DNA from: Candidatus Baldrarchaeota archaeon
Lineage (GTDB): Archaea; Asgardarchaeota; Baldrarchaeia; Baldrarchaeales; DXJG01
Direction: 5' to 3'
DNA: 64,000 nt
Assembly: GCA_019056805.1 (NCBI GenBank)
Contig: DXJG01000004.1
Location: 62,001-126,000, forward strand
This document shows positions 43,884-54,007 of this stretch, piece after piece (position 1 is the first letter of the stretch; each line of letters starts with the position of its first letter). The notes beneath the pieces were generated by a model that was not told the origin of the DNA, ran no database searches, and saw only the letters and a list, made by a program, of their open reading frames with translations. The translations under genes and the position numbers were made by a program.

Positions 43884-44570
43884 TTGTGGGTATTCTTCGA
43901 TGTAGGAGGTACTCTTTTTGATGAAGAACCTTTTATCAGCCTGCTTTTTAAAGAACTACATGAAATGTTGCTAGAATACGGTGTAAAGGTTCATTTTAAT
44001 GATCTTTACGAAAAAGTTGAGGAAATTGTATTAAACAGAAAATATGAGGATCACTTTTTCATAAATGTAATAGAAAATACATGTCTTCACTTTGGACGAG
44101 ATAAAGAAATGGCCGCTTCAATTATTAGACGATATAAATCGGAACTGGCACCTCAATATCTGGATAAAATTCGTCCTTATCCAGGAGTTGAAATTGTACT
44201 TGAGAGAATGTCTAGAAAATATAAGCTTGGCATCATCGCAAATCAAAGTTTAAAAATAAGAGAATATTTAGAAGAAAAATGGAAACTTTCCCATTATTTT
44301 AAATTAATAGTGATTTCAGAGGAAGTTGGTTATCGTAAACCAAACCTAAATATATTTCTACATGCGCTTGGAGAAGCAAATTCAAGTCCTAGTAACGCTT
44401 TTATGATTGGTGACAGACTTGACTACGACATAAAACCAGCGAAGATCCTTGGAATGGGAACAATAAGAGTGAAACAAGGAATATTTTCCGTACAAAAACC
44501 AGAAACAACCATTGAAATTCCGGATTTCGAAGTATCTTGCATAAAAGACTTATTAAATCTCTTTAGGTAG
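43884..44570 (+). CDS. HAD-superfamily hydrolase
   Basis: Motif I FFDVGGTLFDEE (nucleophile D; the usual second D is G, as in several HAD subfamilies), motif II region GIIANQS, motif III lysine in GYRKPNLNIF and motif IV GDRLDYDI. A 228-residue protein with a helical cap. The TTG start at 43884 has GGGGAG eight bases upstream. Substrate unknown; likely a small phosphate ester. Confidence 0.82.
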   Translation: MWVFFDVGGTLFDEEPFISLLFKELHEMLLEYGVKVHFNDLYEKVEEIVLNRKYEDHFFINVIENTCLHFGRDKEMAASIIRRYKSELAPQYLDKIRPYPGVEIVLERMSRKYKLGIIANQSLKIREYLEEKWKLSHYFKLIVISEEVGYRKPNLNIFLHALGEANSSPSNAFMIGDRLDYDIKPAKILGMGTIRVKQGIFSVQKPETTIEIPDFEVSCIKDLLNLFR

Positions 44571-44690
44571 CTACAACTCTAACACTTTCATTACACTGTT
44601 TGATACGGATATTGTTCTAATTGGTTGAAAACATTATTTTGGATAAACTTTGACGGAAATACAGGGAGAAATCATGGTAGTGGTTGGATT

Positions 44691-44915
44691 TTACATGTAT
44701 TGTTTGAAAAGGAAGATGATAAGTCCTATGTATATTAAAATTGTTAAAATTGAGAACGTTAAAGCTGTTAAAGGAATTAGCTTATCTCTTTTCTCGTAGA
44801 GAAATTTCACTTCTAAATAAAACGAGACTAAAGCAAAGGCAAACGGTAAAGAAATCACTATTGCTACGCTTACTATTATTTTAATAAGTTCTTGAGATAT
44901 ACTTATGGGAAACAA
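44691..44915 (-). CDS. Small two-helix membrane protein
   Basis: A 74-residue protein with two hydrophobic helices. TTG start at 44915 with AGGTGA six bases before it supports a real gene. No family recognised and no obvious partner nearby. Confidence 0.45.
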   Translation of the reverse strand: MFPISISQELIKIIVSVAIVISLPFAFALVSFYLEVKFLYEKRDKLIPLTALTFSILTILIYIGLIIFLFKQYM

Positions 44916-45111
44916 GAAAGTTCACCTATTACCTTGCATAATTAATATGTTTTCATTTCTAAGTAAATCTTTCGACATCTACAATATATACAGAAGATTA
45001 TATTTCAGAGAATCTATAAATAAAGGAACTAGTTTAAACCTAAACATTACAACAATCACGCAAAGAAGTTAAAAATATATAACAAGTTAAAATTTGAGGC
45101 AGGTGAATTCT

Positions 45112-45864
45112 TTGGATATCACAATAATATTCTTCATTGTTTTAGCAACTGGTACAATAACGTTTGCTCTTTGGAATTTTCCATGGCTAACAAAGTATTA
45201 CACACTTGAAATAACCAGCTTTGAGTTAAAAGAAGACAGCAAGGTTCTTATAGTATCCGATTTACATATACAACCTTCTAATATCGCATTTAAACCTCTA
45301 AAAAAGATAATTGAATCAAAAAATATTAAATATCTGATTATTGCGGGTGATTTTATCGAATATAAACACAAAAAAATAGAAAAAGAAAACCTTTCAAAAA
45401 TATTAGCTAAAATCTTAAGGAAACTAGAGATACACGAAAAATTAACGATTTTTTATGTACCTAGCAATACTTCACATGACCCTAAAATATCAGAAAACAC
45501 AGTTTTAGAATTAAATTCAACCAAGATTTATATCTTAAATGATGTTTTAAAGCTCGTTTTAAGGAACTTTACTCTATATGTTACTCATGGAGATTACGCC
45601 AGCAGAGATGGCGCCATAGCAGCAACAATAAATAGAATATTAAAACTATTTGGTAAGAAATTATTTCTAGAAAATCTATTAAAGAAAATTCTTAAGCTAG
45701 AGCAAGATTCTTGGCTAATAATGGGGCATACCCATTTACCAGGTATAGACGGTCAAAAGAAGGTAGCAAACTGTGGAGCTTGGGGTAGACATTTCTTAAG
45801 AAAAGAGTCAAACACAGCAATCCTAATAGAAAACGGAAATATAAAACTCGTAAGAGTAGAGTAA
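45112..45864 (+). CDS. Membrane-anchored metallophosphoesterase
   Basis: An N-terminal membrane helix is followed by a calcineurin-like phosphoesterase domain: VLIVSDLHI, IIAGDFIEY, VPSNTSHD (in place of GNHD), VTHGDYA and IMGHTHLPG. The GNHD box is degenerate (SNTSHD), which may alter activity. TTG at 45112 has AGGTGA five bases upstream; an earlier TTG at 45094 has no such site. It probably acts on phosphodiesters at the membrane. Confidence 0.75.
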   Translation: MDITIIFFIVLATGTITFALWNFPWLTKYYTLEITSFELKEDSKVLIVSDLHIQPSNIAFKPLKKIIESKNIKYLIIAGDFIEYKHKKIEKENLSKILAKILRKLEIHEKLTIFYVPSNTSHDPKISENTVLELNSTKIYILNDVLKLVLRNFTLYVTHGDYASRDGAIAATINRILKLFGKKLFLENLLKKILKLEQDSWLIMGHTHLPGIDGQKKVANCGAWGRHFLRKESNTAILIENGNIKLVRVE

Positions 45865-46060
45865 AATATACATTGTTTGCAGTTTGCATATGATAGGTAA
45901 ATAAATTTCTTTCGCCTTAACTTCTTTTTAAGTTGAAATCTGAAATGCTAAGAAAATTATAAAAATAGTATTTGAGTCTCTTCAAGTTAAGGCCGTGACG
46001 AAGACAAAATTTTTAAGAAAACCCTAGTTACTAAAGTTACCTTCGCTGAGAGTGATTACA

Positions 46061-47296
46061 ATGACCAGTGAACAATATAACAACGTGGATCTCAATTCAA
46101 GCATGAAGATATCCAGAGATGCAAAAATTCTCATTCTCTCTAATGCGATTGGATCTCTTCCATGGGGATATTTCAGCGTTCTACAAGCAATATACTTAGA
46201 TATAATTGGAATAGAACCCACATTAATCGGAATGTTAATGACTTTCTCTGGGTTAACCTCCGCACTTTTAGCTATCCCCTTTGGAATACTTTCAGACAGG
46301 TATGGAAGAAAACCTTTCCTCATAACCAGTGGTTTCTTATACGCCTTTTCCATGTTAATCTACGTAATAACAATCAAATACGTTTATTTAGCGGTTGCAA
46401 GCGTTATAGGAGGACTTGCAGGAGCCATGTTTTTCCCTCCATGGCAAGCGATTCTTGCAGATAAAAGCACGCATCAAAACAGAGAAAAAGTTTTCAGTTA
46501 CTCAGCCTTTGCATCTTCCACTGCAATAACTATTGGATCCCTTCTAAGCGTAATACCAGACTATCTTCAAATAAAACTAGGAATTGGAGAAATAGCATCA
46601 TATAAACCCATGTTTCTATTAGCTTCTATTCTTGCAATAATTTCAACACTTTTACTTTTCTCTGTTAGTGAAATAGTGAAGAAAAGAATGTTCAGGGAAA
46701 TTTTTCCTAGAAAATCTGCTAAAATAATAGCTAAATTTTGCTTAACTGGCGCATTAATAGGATTTGGTGCCGGATTTATTATTCCACTCTTCTCACTCTG
46801 GTTTTACTTAAAATTTGGTCTAGGAGGAATTATTTTAGGACCTCTCTTCGCTATTTCAAATGCAGTTATGGCTATTGCATTTCTTGCAGCCCCTAAACTC
46901 GCAAAAATAATTGGAACGGTTAACACCATAATATTAACACAAGCGATGGCCACGGTTCTTCTTGCAATCATACCATTGGTGCCAGATTTTAGAATAGTCT
47001 CCGTTCTTTACGTAGTGAGAAACTTTTTAATGAATATGTCACATCCAATTCAATCTGCTTTCATGATGAGTCTTGTAGAACCTGAAGAGAGAGCATCAGC
47101 ATCAAGTATAACAGGAACTGCATGGAGCATACCTAATTCGATAAGTCCAAGTATAGGAGGTTACATAATGGAGCACTTATCCTTATCGCTGCCTTTCCAT
47201 ATCTGTGCTGCTCACTATACAGCTTCAATTATATTTTTCTATCTCTTCTTCCATAAAGTTAAACCATCTGAAGGCAGAGACATCAAAATTTCATAA
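46061..47296 (+). CDS. Major facilitator superfamily transporter
   Basis: A protein of about 411 residues with roughly 12 hydrophobic helices. The MFS signature loop GILSDRYGRKPFL lies between helices 2 and 3. The substrate cannot be read. An ATG at 46061 with GAGAGTGAT before it is preferred over the GTG at 46052 inside that site. Convergent with the GNAT gene that follows. Confidence 0.82.
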   Translation: MTSEQYNNVDLNSSMKISRDAKILILSNAIGSLPWGYFSVLQAIYLDIIGIEPTLIGMLMTFSGLTSALLAIPFGILSDRYGRKPFLITSGFLYAFSMLIYVITIKYVYLAVASVIGGLAGAMFFPPWQAILADKSTHQNREKVFSYSAFASSTAITIGSLLSVIPDYLQIKLGIGEIASYKPMFLLASILAIISTLLLFSVSEIVKKRMFREIFPRKSAKIIAKFCLTGALIGFGAGFIIPLFSLWFYLKFGLGGIILGPLFAISNAVMAIAFLAAPKLAKIIGTVNTIILTQAMATVLLAIIPLVPDFRIVSVLYVVRNFLMNMSHPIQSAFMMSLVEPEERASASSITGTAWSIPNSISPSIGGYIMEHLSLSLPFHICAAHYTASIIFFYLFFHKVKPSEGRDIKIS

Positions 47297-47306
47297 GTGC
47301 CGTAGC

Positions 47307-48167
47307 TTATCTGTTAATACTTAATTTCAACCTATACTCATTTTCTCTACAGTGTTCCTTTTGATTAATGATTTTGAAACCAAATTTTTCATAAAAGGGA
47401 ATATTTTCAGCTTTAGAACAAGTATATATTTCTTTAATTCCCTTTTTCATATAACTTTTAATCAATTTCCATACTAAACTAGTACCTATACCCCTTTTTC
47501 TGTACTTAGATTTTACAAGAAGAAATTCTAATTCACCAACCTTATTATGAAGGTGTCCAAATATTGCGCCAACAATATTATTAGATTCTATTGCTACAAA
47601 GCAGAATTCCGGAGTACTTTCAAAAATCTCTTTCATTTCTCTTAGATCTTCCTTCTCAAACCCCTCTTTTGCAAACATATCAATAACTTCATCCACATCT
47701 TCCTTTCTCATCGATCTAATTTTTACTTCAAGAGGTTTGACTCCAAAGAATTCATAAGCAACCTTTTCCAGTCTTTCTACATAATCTTTTTTTAAACCAA
47801 TAAATATTCCATCATATTTCTTACCAACCCAGCTCCTCGTGGATTCTCCAGGCTCTAAAACTCTGTTTAATAGAGGACATATTATTTTTAATGAAGAGGT
47901 AAAAACTCTAATCTTTCCTATTTCTATCTCTCTTGGATCTCTTAACCGTATTTCAATTCCATTTCTTATTCCTTCAATCCTAAGAAAGTTTCCTCTACCC
48001 CTATAAATTATTTTACCTAACCCAATTTTCTCTACATCTAAATGTGTAACTTTAGCTCTAGCATAACCCTTCAAATGAATATAAACAGCAGCATCAATCT
48101 CCATTTCCTTAGGCATCAAATATACACAAGCGTCCAACTTTAATTTCCCATAAACTTCTCTTGCCAA
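47307..48167 (-). CDS. GNAT-family acetyltransferase with extra N-terminal domain
   Basis: A 286-residue protein. The C-terminal half is a GNAT domain (VKIRSMRKEDVDEVIDMF starts it; SKYRKRGIGTSLVWKLI is the acetyl-CoA loop; NIPFYEKFGFK ends it). The first 140 residues form a beta-rich domain without a known family. TTG start at 48167 with GAGAGGT upstream. Substrate unknown. Confidence 0.75.
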   Translation of the reverse strand: MAREVYGKLKLDACVYLMPKEMEIDAAVYIHLKGYARAKVTHLDVEKIGLGKIIYRGRGNFLRIEGIRNGIEIRLRDPREIEIGKIRVFTSSLKIICPLLNRVLEPGESTRSWVGKKYDGIFIGLKKDYVERLEKVAYEFFGVKPLEVKIRSMRKEDVDEVIDMFAKEGFEKEDLREMKEIFESTPEFCFVAIESNNIVGAIFGHLHNKVGELEFLLVKSKYRKRGIGTSLVWKLIKSYMKKGIKEIYTCSKAENIPFYEKFGFKIINQKEHCRENEYRLKLSINR

Positions 48168-48294
48168 CTCATTTACCTCTCTCTAAGAAATATAGATGAA
48201 CTTAAAATAAGAATTATTTTAAATTTTTCACCTTTCCCTTCTCTAGGTATTAAACAGCGAATAGAACAAATTTAACAGTATTAGTCAAAATTGC

Positions 48295-48311
48295 ACGATG
48301 ATTATCATCGT
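48295..48311. promoter_or_regulatory. 17-bp perfect palindrome
   Basis: ACGATGAT, one base, ATCATCGT. It follows an AATTTAAC-like box by about 25 bases and precedes a strong ribosome-binding site at 48330-48338. Operator candidate. Confidence 0.4.
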
Positions 48312-48340
48312 AGATAACTGCAAGTAACTGGAGGTGATTA

Positions 48341-48412
48341 ATACAGCTAGTGTGTAAAGTCGACTCAAATGAAAAATATAAAAGTAAAAAATATTATTTC
48401 TACAAACAATAA
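48341..48412 (+). other. Possible micro-ORF starting at ATA behind a strong ribosome-binding site
   Basis: GGAGGTGAT (48330-48338) has no ATG, GTG or TTG at proper distance in an open frame. An in-frame ATA at 48341 opens 23 codons ending in KKYYFYKQ and TAA. This may be a leader peptide, a relic or chance. It lies between the palindrome and the HD-domain gene. The same layout (GGAGGTGAT then ATA) occurs at the DUF2148 gene. Confidence 0.2.
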
Positions 48413-48463
48413 TTAATTGATCTATACGAGTTTGATTTAGAATATTCCGGGCTGTGAGAGGGG

Positions 48464-49642
48464 TTGTCCTTCGCAGTTTATACCCCTATATATGGGAAAA
48501 TTAAGTTTAACGAAATATCCAAAGAGCTACTTTCAACATACGAATTACGTCGCATAGATCGAATTTGCATTGGAGCGCCTTTCTTCTCTTATCCGTTCAA
48601 GGCAGGATATTCGAGACTTGAGCATTCAATAGGTGTTGCCTATTTAGCTCAAAGACTCTGCGAACAACTAGATATAGAAGCTGTAGATTTAGCCGTTACA
48701 GCTGGACTATTACATGACGTTGGTTTAAGTCCTTTTTCTCATACCACGGAAGATTACATGGTTAAATTTTATAGTAAAAATCATAAAGCGATGGGAGGAG
48801 CAATAATAAAAGGAGAAATTACCATATCACCGAATATTGGAAATACCATTCCAGAAATATTGGAAAAACATGGATACGATCCCAAAGAAGTTGCAGCTAT
48901 AGCTGTCGGTGATTCGAACAGGGCTCCATTATACTTAAGAGATATGTTTAATCAACCTCTTGATTTGGATGTTCTTGATTCAATTACTCATTATAGTGAT
49001 TGTGGCTTTGTCAATGTCAAAGTACATCCGGTTAAAATGCTTAAAATGTATACAATATATGAAGATAGGCTTATTTTTGATGGTAAATATATTAATGATA
49101 TTTGGAGAATAACTAGGGTTAGAAGATGTTTCTACTTTGATTTTACAATTAAAGAAAAAGCCCAAATGAATTCCATGGAATCTATGTTACAAAAAGCAAT
49201 AGAACGTGCCTTATACAAAGATTTTCTAGATGAAAACTTCGTTTTTATGGACGATTACGAACTGCTACACGTATTAAAACAATTCAGCTATTGTAAAGAT
49301 ATCATTCGAAATTTCATCGACGGCAAAATGCTTCCCACAATTTTAATGAAAAGAGTAACCAAAAAACAATTACAAGAAATAAATAAGAATAAAAATGCTA
49401 TTGAAAGTGAAATCGCTGAAAAACTAGGGTTAGAAGAAAAATATATCATAGTTTCAACACAAATGCACGGATTGTCAAACATTAAATACCCGGTTCTAAC
49501 AAAAGAAGGTCTAAAACCACTTTATAAATTGTTAGATATAGCAAGGGCAAAAATACCAAAATATTACCTTTTCATCCACTGCAAAAAACAAGATGACACA
49601 AACAAAGAAATAATACAAAAAATCTTGGCAAAATACATATAA
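48464..49642 (+). CDS. HD-domain phosphohydrolase
   Basis: The HD pattern is clear: SRLEHSIGVAYLAQRL (first His), LLHDVGLSPFSH (HD) and LDLDVLDSITHYSDCG (last Asp). The N-terminus, YTPIYGKIKFNEISKELL, is like that of SAMHD1/dGTPase-type archaeal proteins, in which a similar lead-in precedes the HD core. It probably hydrolyses dNTPs or another phosphoester. TTG start at 48464 with GAGAGGGG just before it; spacing is short, so the start may be slightly downstream. Confidence 0.8.
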   Translation: MSFAVYTPIYGKIKFNEISKELLSTYELRRIDRICIGAPFFSYPFKAGYSRLEHSIGVAYLAQRLCEQLDIEAVDLAVTAGLLHDVGLSPFSHTTEDYMVKFYSKNHKAMGGAIIKGEITISPNIGNTIPEILEKHGYDPKEVAAIAVGDSNRAPLYLRDMFNQPLDLDVLDSITHYSDCGFVNVKVHPVKMLKMYTIYEDRLIFDGKYINDIWRITRVRRCFYFDFTIKEKAQMNSMESMLQKAIERALYKDFLDENFVFMDDYELLHVLKQFSYCKDIIRNFIDGKMLPTILMKRVTKKQLQEINKNKNAIESEIAEKLGLEEKYIIVSTQMHGLSNIKYPVLTKEGLKPLYKLLDIARAKIPKYYLFIHCKKQDDTNKEIIQKILAKYI

Positions 49643-49691
49643 TTTAAGCTCCTAACGAGTTTGCAAATAAATTTTAGCAAGTTTTCCGAAT

Positions 49692-50954
49692 TTATTTTGT
49701 CTTGCTCTGATGAATCGAGGAAACAACTACATCTAATATTTTGACAGCTACATCTCTCTTAGATGATAAAGGAACGTGAACAACATTTTTCTGAGGATCA
49801 ACAATATAAACCTCGTTTGTATCGCTTTCAAAGCCCCTTCCAGCTTTTCCAACATCATTAGCTACTATCAAATTCAAACCAGCTTCCTTCAACTTTTGAT
49901 AACTCTTCTCTATTAACTCTTCCTTAGATATTTTGTATTCAGCTTTAAACCCAACAATAAAAACGTCAGGATCTGCTTGTCTAGCTGCACAAACAACCTT
50001 CGGCAAACTTCTCAACTTAATGGTCCATTCCTTCAAACCAGATGGGGTTTTCTGATCAACAACCCTCTCTGGACCATAATCAAGCACAGCTGCAGTAGAA
50101 ATAAAAATGTCATATTTAGTGGATTTAAGTTCATTTACTACAGCTGAAAGCATTTCCTCCGTAGTCTCCACATTAATAAGTTTGACATTTAAAGGAGGCT
50201 TAGCTGTCCCTCTCCCATATATAAGTGTTACTTCAGCGCCTCGAGCCAAAGCTTCCTCAGCTATTGCAATACCCATTTTACCTGAACTTGGATTCGAAAT
50301 AAATCTGATAGCATCAATATATTCTCTCGTAGGCCCAGCGGTCACCAAAACCTTGAGACCCTTCATATCCTTAGGCCTCGTTAAAATACCAATAACCCTA
50401 TTAACAATGTCCTCAACATCCGCCATCTTAGCCTTCCCTTCCTCAATTCTAGGACCAATAAACCACACACCTAAATTCTTCAATTTCTCAACATTTTCCC
50501 TTATAACCTGATGCTTATACATAGATTCATGCATCGCCGGAACAATCACAATCGGAATGCCACTACCCATAGCTGTACTAACAACCGTTGTAACTGGAGT
50601 ATCATCAATACCACAAGCAATTTTACTAATAGTATTAGCTGTAGCAGGGGCAACGAGAATTAAATCAGCCTTATCAGGATGATCACCAGCCAAAGAAACA
50701 TGTTCTACCTTACCAGTTAACTCGGTTACAACAGGATTACCAGTAGCGTATTCCATTAAAAAGGGATGAATAATTTTTTGAGCATTAAAAGACATAACAG
50801 TAAAAACCTCAGCACCATGCCTCATAAGCTCCCTAGCAATCCTAGGACACTCAAAAGCCGCAACACTACCAGTAACACATAAAACAATCCTCTTACCATC
50901 TAAAACATGACTCTTACTACCAATGATATCCTTTGAGGTATGCTTACCAAGCAA
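49692..50954 (-). CDS. coaBC: Bifunctional CoaBC (phosphopantothenoylcysteine decarboxylase / synthetase)
   Basis: The N-terminal flavoprotein half has KRIVLCVTGSVAAFECPRIA, APATANTISKIACGIDDT and PAMHESMYKHQ (the decarboxylase PxMNxxM motif reads PAMHESM). The C-terminal ligase half has VLVTAGPTREYIDAIRFISNPSSGKMG, the CoaB signature. It makes 4'-phosphopantetheine from phosphopantothenate and cysteine in CoA synthesis. TTG start at 50954 with GGGAGG seven bases upstream. Other CoA genes lie within 5 kb. Confidence 0.93.
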   Translation of the reverse strand: MLGKHTSKDIIGSKSHVLDGKRIVLCVTGSVAAFECPRIARELMRHGAEVFTVMSFNAQKIIHPFLMEYATGNPVVTELTGKVEHVSLAGDHPDKADLILVAPATANTISKIACGIDDTPVTTVVSTAMGSGIPIVIVPAMHESMYKHQVIRENVEKLKNLGVWFIGPRIEEGKAKMADVEDIVNRVIGILTRPKDMKGLKVLVTAGPTREYIDAIRFISNPSSGKMGIAIAEEALARGAEVTLIYGRGTAKPPLNVKLINVETTEEMLSAVVNELKSTKYDIFISTAAVLDYGPERVVDQKTPSGLKEWTIKLRSLPKVVCAARQADPDVFIVGFKAEYKISKEELIEKSYQKLKEAGLNLIVANDVGKAGRGFESDTNEVYIVDPQKNVVHVPLSSKRDVAVKILDVVVSSIHQSKTK

Positions 50955-51170
50955 TTACAAGCCTCCCGGCAAACTATAAAGAAAACATCATTTATCTCAA
51001 TTTTGTATTTATTCTATATAGTCTATGAACAAATATATAGTATCTTTGAATCTGGTAGAGAAAGAAATGGTAGTTGAAGAACAATTCTTGAAATATTCAC
51101 TGTTCCAGCGAAGGTTAATTTCAATTATCTTTTATTGAAAGTCTTTTAGATTCCTGCATTTGTTTGGTAC

Positions 51171-51992
51171 TTAAGTTTTTCTTTTTCTTTTTAGTATCAG
51201 TATGAGTATTGAAACGGTTGATACTATTACAAAGGTAGCAACTAAGACTTCTAGTAAGGGAACTGCGTCTCTAGATTCTTCTCTAAAATCAAATAACACT
51301 ATTATTTCTTCTGTTGAAGGTTCTCCAACAAAAATCCACGTATATTTGAAATACATATCTTCATTGTACTGTATTGTTTCCGTTCGGTTTGGTGTAGGGT
51401 CTATTTCGCTAGGTTCAAAATTAAGAGAAGTTACGGATACAGTCTCATATAAATCAGAAGTATTCCAATGCTTTGCTGTCGCTAACAAGTATCTTATAGT
51501 ATAGAAGCCCTTACGAAACTTCACCGTTTCCGCTATTTTCAAGTTTACTAAATAAGGTATGTTTGCTGTCAACGTTAAGTTAAAAATTATTAAACCGTAA
51601 CCAAGTAAAATCTCATCAAATTCAGGGTCGCTGGACCATGGATCACGTATATACGAGAAATTGACTCTATAACTATTCACGTACACTTCCATACTTGCGT
51701 TTTCATCATAATAATAACTTACCGGAATACCTAAGAGTAAACTTTGATTATTTGTACTGAAAAGTATATATGAAGCAGTAAATGTCAAATTTACATCATC
51801 GCTGTCAAAGAGTACTTTATAGTCTACATGTGCGCTTAGAAAAGAAACATTCGAAGCAGTCATAGGCAGAATTAAACCTCCATATAGAGGAGTTACAGGT
51901 ATCGGATTAGAAACAACTTCAATTTCCACGGTAGCAACTAAAGAAAAAAACAAAAGCAAAATTATCAACGATTGTATCTTAAGACATGGCAT
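51171..51992 (-). CDS. Secreted, membrane-anchored protein, unknown
   Basis: An N-terminal signal segment (LIILLLFFSLVATVE), a beta-rich extracellular body with many N-x-S/T sites and a C-terminal membrane helix (VATFVIVSTVSILILILKRKRK). About 274 residues. ATG at 51992 is preferred; a TTG at 52001 is possible. It lies among CoA genes but on its own transcript; likely a cell-surface protein. Confidence 0.6.
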   Translation of the reverse strand: MPCLKIQSLIILLLFFSLVATVEIEVVSNPIPVTPLYGGLILPMTASNVSFLSAHVDYKVLFDSDDVNLTFTASYILFSTNNQSLLLGIPVSYYYDENASMEVYVNSYRVNFSYIRDPWSSDPEFDEILLGYGLIIFNLTLTANIPYLVNLKIAETVKFRKGFYTIRYLLATAKHWNTSDLYETVSVTSLNFEPSEIDPTPNRTETIQYNEDMYFKYTWIFVGEPSTEEIIVLFDFREESRDAVPLLEVLVATFVIVSTVSILILILKRKRKT

Positions 51993-52268
51993 ACCTAACA
52001 AACCTACCTATCAACTTCATTTATCTAATAAATCTAGAGAATCTAACAGAATATAAATTAAGCTTTAATGGCAATTTTGCTAGGAATACGCTTTCTAAGC
52101 AAAAACACATAAAATGGTTGACAATACATTTCTCTTAGTGTTAATTAATTCTTAAATGGGTATCACATATAACTCCTGTTTAGTTTCTTTAGAAAAATTC
52201 ATTAAATAAAGAATAAATGAAACACTAGCAAATTACTGTGAAACCCGATCATAGAGGTCAAAAAATTG

Positions 52269-53183
52269 ATGGTAGCCAAAGCCTATTGTCCAGGACATAT
52301 AACAGGATTCTTTGAAATATGTGATCAACCGAAAGATATCTTAAGGAAAGGGTCTAGAGGTGCAGGAGTATCTATTGAAAAAGGAGTTGTTACAACGGTT
52401 TCTCTAAAACCAGCTGAACAACTTATGATCAAAGTTTACGTTAATGGAGTGGAAAGCGAAGCCCCCGTTACAAAAAACGTAGTAGAACAAATACTAAGAA
52501 TAATAAACGAAAAATTCATAGTGACAGTTACTCACGAAATAGAGATACCCATCGGTGCTGGTGTGGGAGCAAGTGGAGCTGGTGCATTCAGTACTGCTCT
52601 AGCTCTTAATAAGGCTTTAAACTTGGGATTAACATATGATAGGGTGGCGCAAATAGCTCATATAGCGGAGGTAGTTAATAAAACAGGTCTTGGAACAGTG
52701 TTAGCACAGTCAAGAGGCGGGGTAGAAATTAGAATTAAACCTGGTGCACCAGGCATCGGATACGTAGATTTAATCCCAGTAGATCCCGATATGGTTGTTG
52801 TATGCGGATCTCTTGGACCAATAGAAACAAAGAAAATGCTTTCCAATCCAGAGATTCGAGAGAAAATAAATAGAATCGGTGGAAGAATGGTGAATGAACT
52901 TTTAAAAAACGCTTCAATTGAAAAATTAATGGAACTGTCTAGACGTTTTGCTATGGAAATAGGGTTAATGCCTGAAGGAATAAAGAAAATTATAAAGAAA
53001 CTTGAAGAGAAAGGTTTTGCTCATGCTAGTATGGCAATGTTTGGCGAAACAGTATTTTGCTTCGCAAAACGTGAAGATAGTAATCAAGCTTTAAATGTCA
53101 TCAAAAAATATTTTGGCAAAGGAGTTGTTTTCATTTCTGATATTAATTTCACTGGTGCTAGAATCCTGGGAGGTAGTATTTAA
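52269..53183 (+). CDS. Pantoate kinase (archaeal GHMP kinase)
   Basis: The GHMP-kinase ATP loop [20 protein letters not shown] and the start [13 protein letters not shown] match archaeal pantoate kinase, the first of two steps that replace bacterial PanC/CoaA. ATG at 52269 or TTG at 52266, with GAGGTC upstream. The stop overlaps the start of the phosphopantothenate synthetase gene by one base (TAATG), so the two pathway steps are translationally coupled. Confidence 0.92.
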   Translation: MVAKAYCPGHITGFFEICDQPKDILRKGSRGAGVSIEKGVVTTVSLKPAEQLMIKVYVNGVESEAPVTKNVVEQILRIINEKFIVTVTHEIEIPIGAGVGASGAGAFSTALALNKALNLGLTYDRVAQIAHIAEVVNKTGLGTVLAQSRGGVEIRIKPGAPGIGYVDLIPVDPDMVVVCGSLGPIETKKMLSNPEIREKINRIGGRMVNELLKNASIEKLMELSRRFAMEIGLMPEGIKKIIKKLEEKGFAHASMAMFGETVFCFAKREDSNQALNVIKKYFGKGVVFISDINFTGARILGGSI

Positions 53184-53998
53184 TGTTTGAAATCCCACCT
53201 GATCACCCTAGAGCGGAGTCGCTTAAAATCAGAGAAAAACTAATAGAAGGATTTGAAAAAGGACTTGTAGCAAAGGCAGGTTTAATAGCACACGGCAGAG
53301 GCGAGGCTTTCGACTATTTGATAGGTGAAGAAACCACGAAACCGGCTATGGAGGCAGCAAAGGCAGCTGCAGCGGCAATGCTACTTGCAAAACATCCGGT
53401 AATAAGTGTTAACGGAAATGTAGCATCACTAGTACCAAAAGAGATAGTAGAACTTTCAGAGGTTACTAGAGCAAAAATAGAAGTAAATCTGTTCTATAGA
53501 ACGAGAGAAAGAGAAGAAGCAATTAAAAATGCCCTTGAAGAAGCTGGAGCAAAAGAAATATTGGGCGTAGGGGAGGCAGCAAGTGCAACAATTCCTGAAC
53601 TCTCAAGTTGGAGAAGAAAAGTGGATCCAAGAGGAATACTAATAGCGGATGTAGTCCTAGTTCCACTTGAAGACGGAGATAGAACTGAAGCCTTAAGAAA
53701 AATGAACAAAACAGTAATTGCCATAGATTTGAACCCTCTTAGTAGAACAGCTCAATGGGCAAACATAACCATAGTTGACAACGTTATAAGAGCAATTCCC
53801 AACATAACAGAACAAGCTAAAAAACTAAAAAACCTTAGCAGCGATAAACTAAAAGAAATTTTGAAAAATTTTGACAACCGTAAAAACCTAGGAAAAATGA
53901 TAGAAATAATTAAAGACAGACTCGCAAAACTGGCAAAGGAAGGAATATACATCCCAGAAGCTTCGCAAGTATATAAAGAGATGCGCAAAATCGAATAA
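53183..53998 (+). CDS. 4-phosphopantoate-beta-alanine ligase (phosphopantothenate synthetase)
   Basis: A 271-residue archaeal protein of the former DUF137 family, with [23 protein letters not shown] at the start, [14 protein letters not shown] and [13 protein letters not shown], and the end [28 protein letters not shown]. It joins 4-phosphopantoate and beta-alanine with ATP. Together with the pantoate kinase this is the hallmark archaeal route to CoA. Confidence 0.93.
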   Translation: MFEIPPDHPRAESLKIREKLIEGFEKGLVAKAGLIAHGRGEAFDYLIGEETTKPAMEAAKAAAAAMLLAKHPVISVNGNVASLVPKEIVELSEVTRAKIEVNLFYRTREREEAIKNALEEAGAKEILGVGEAASATIPELSSWRRKVDPRGILIADVVLVPLEDGDRTEALRKMNKTVIAIDLNPLSRTAQWANITIVDNVIRAIPNITEQAKKLKNLSSDKLKEILKNFDNRKNLGKMIEIIKDRLAKLAKEGIYIPEASQVYKEMRKIE

Positions 53999-54007
53999 GT
54001 AAAATGT

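Noticed and set aside
46024..46353. 109-codon frame on the minus strand across the start of the MFS gene
   Set aside because: Lies inside the MFS coding region on the opposite strand and has no motif or ribosome-binding site; a shadow of the real gene.
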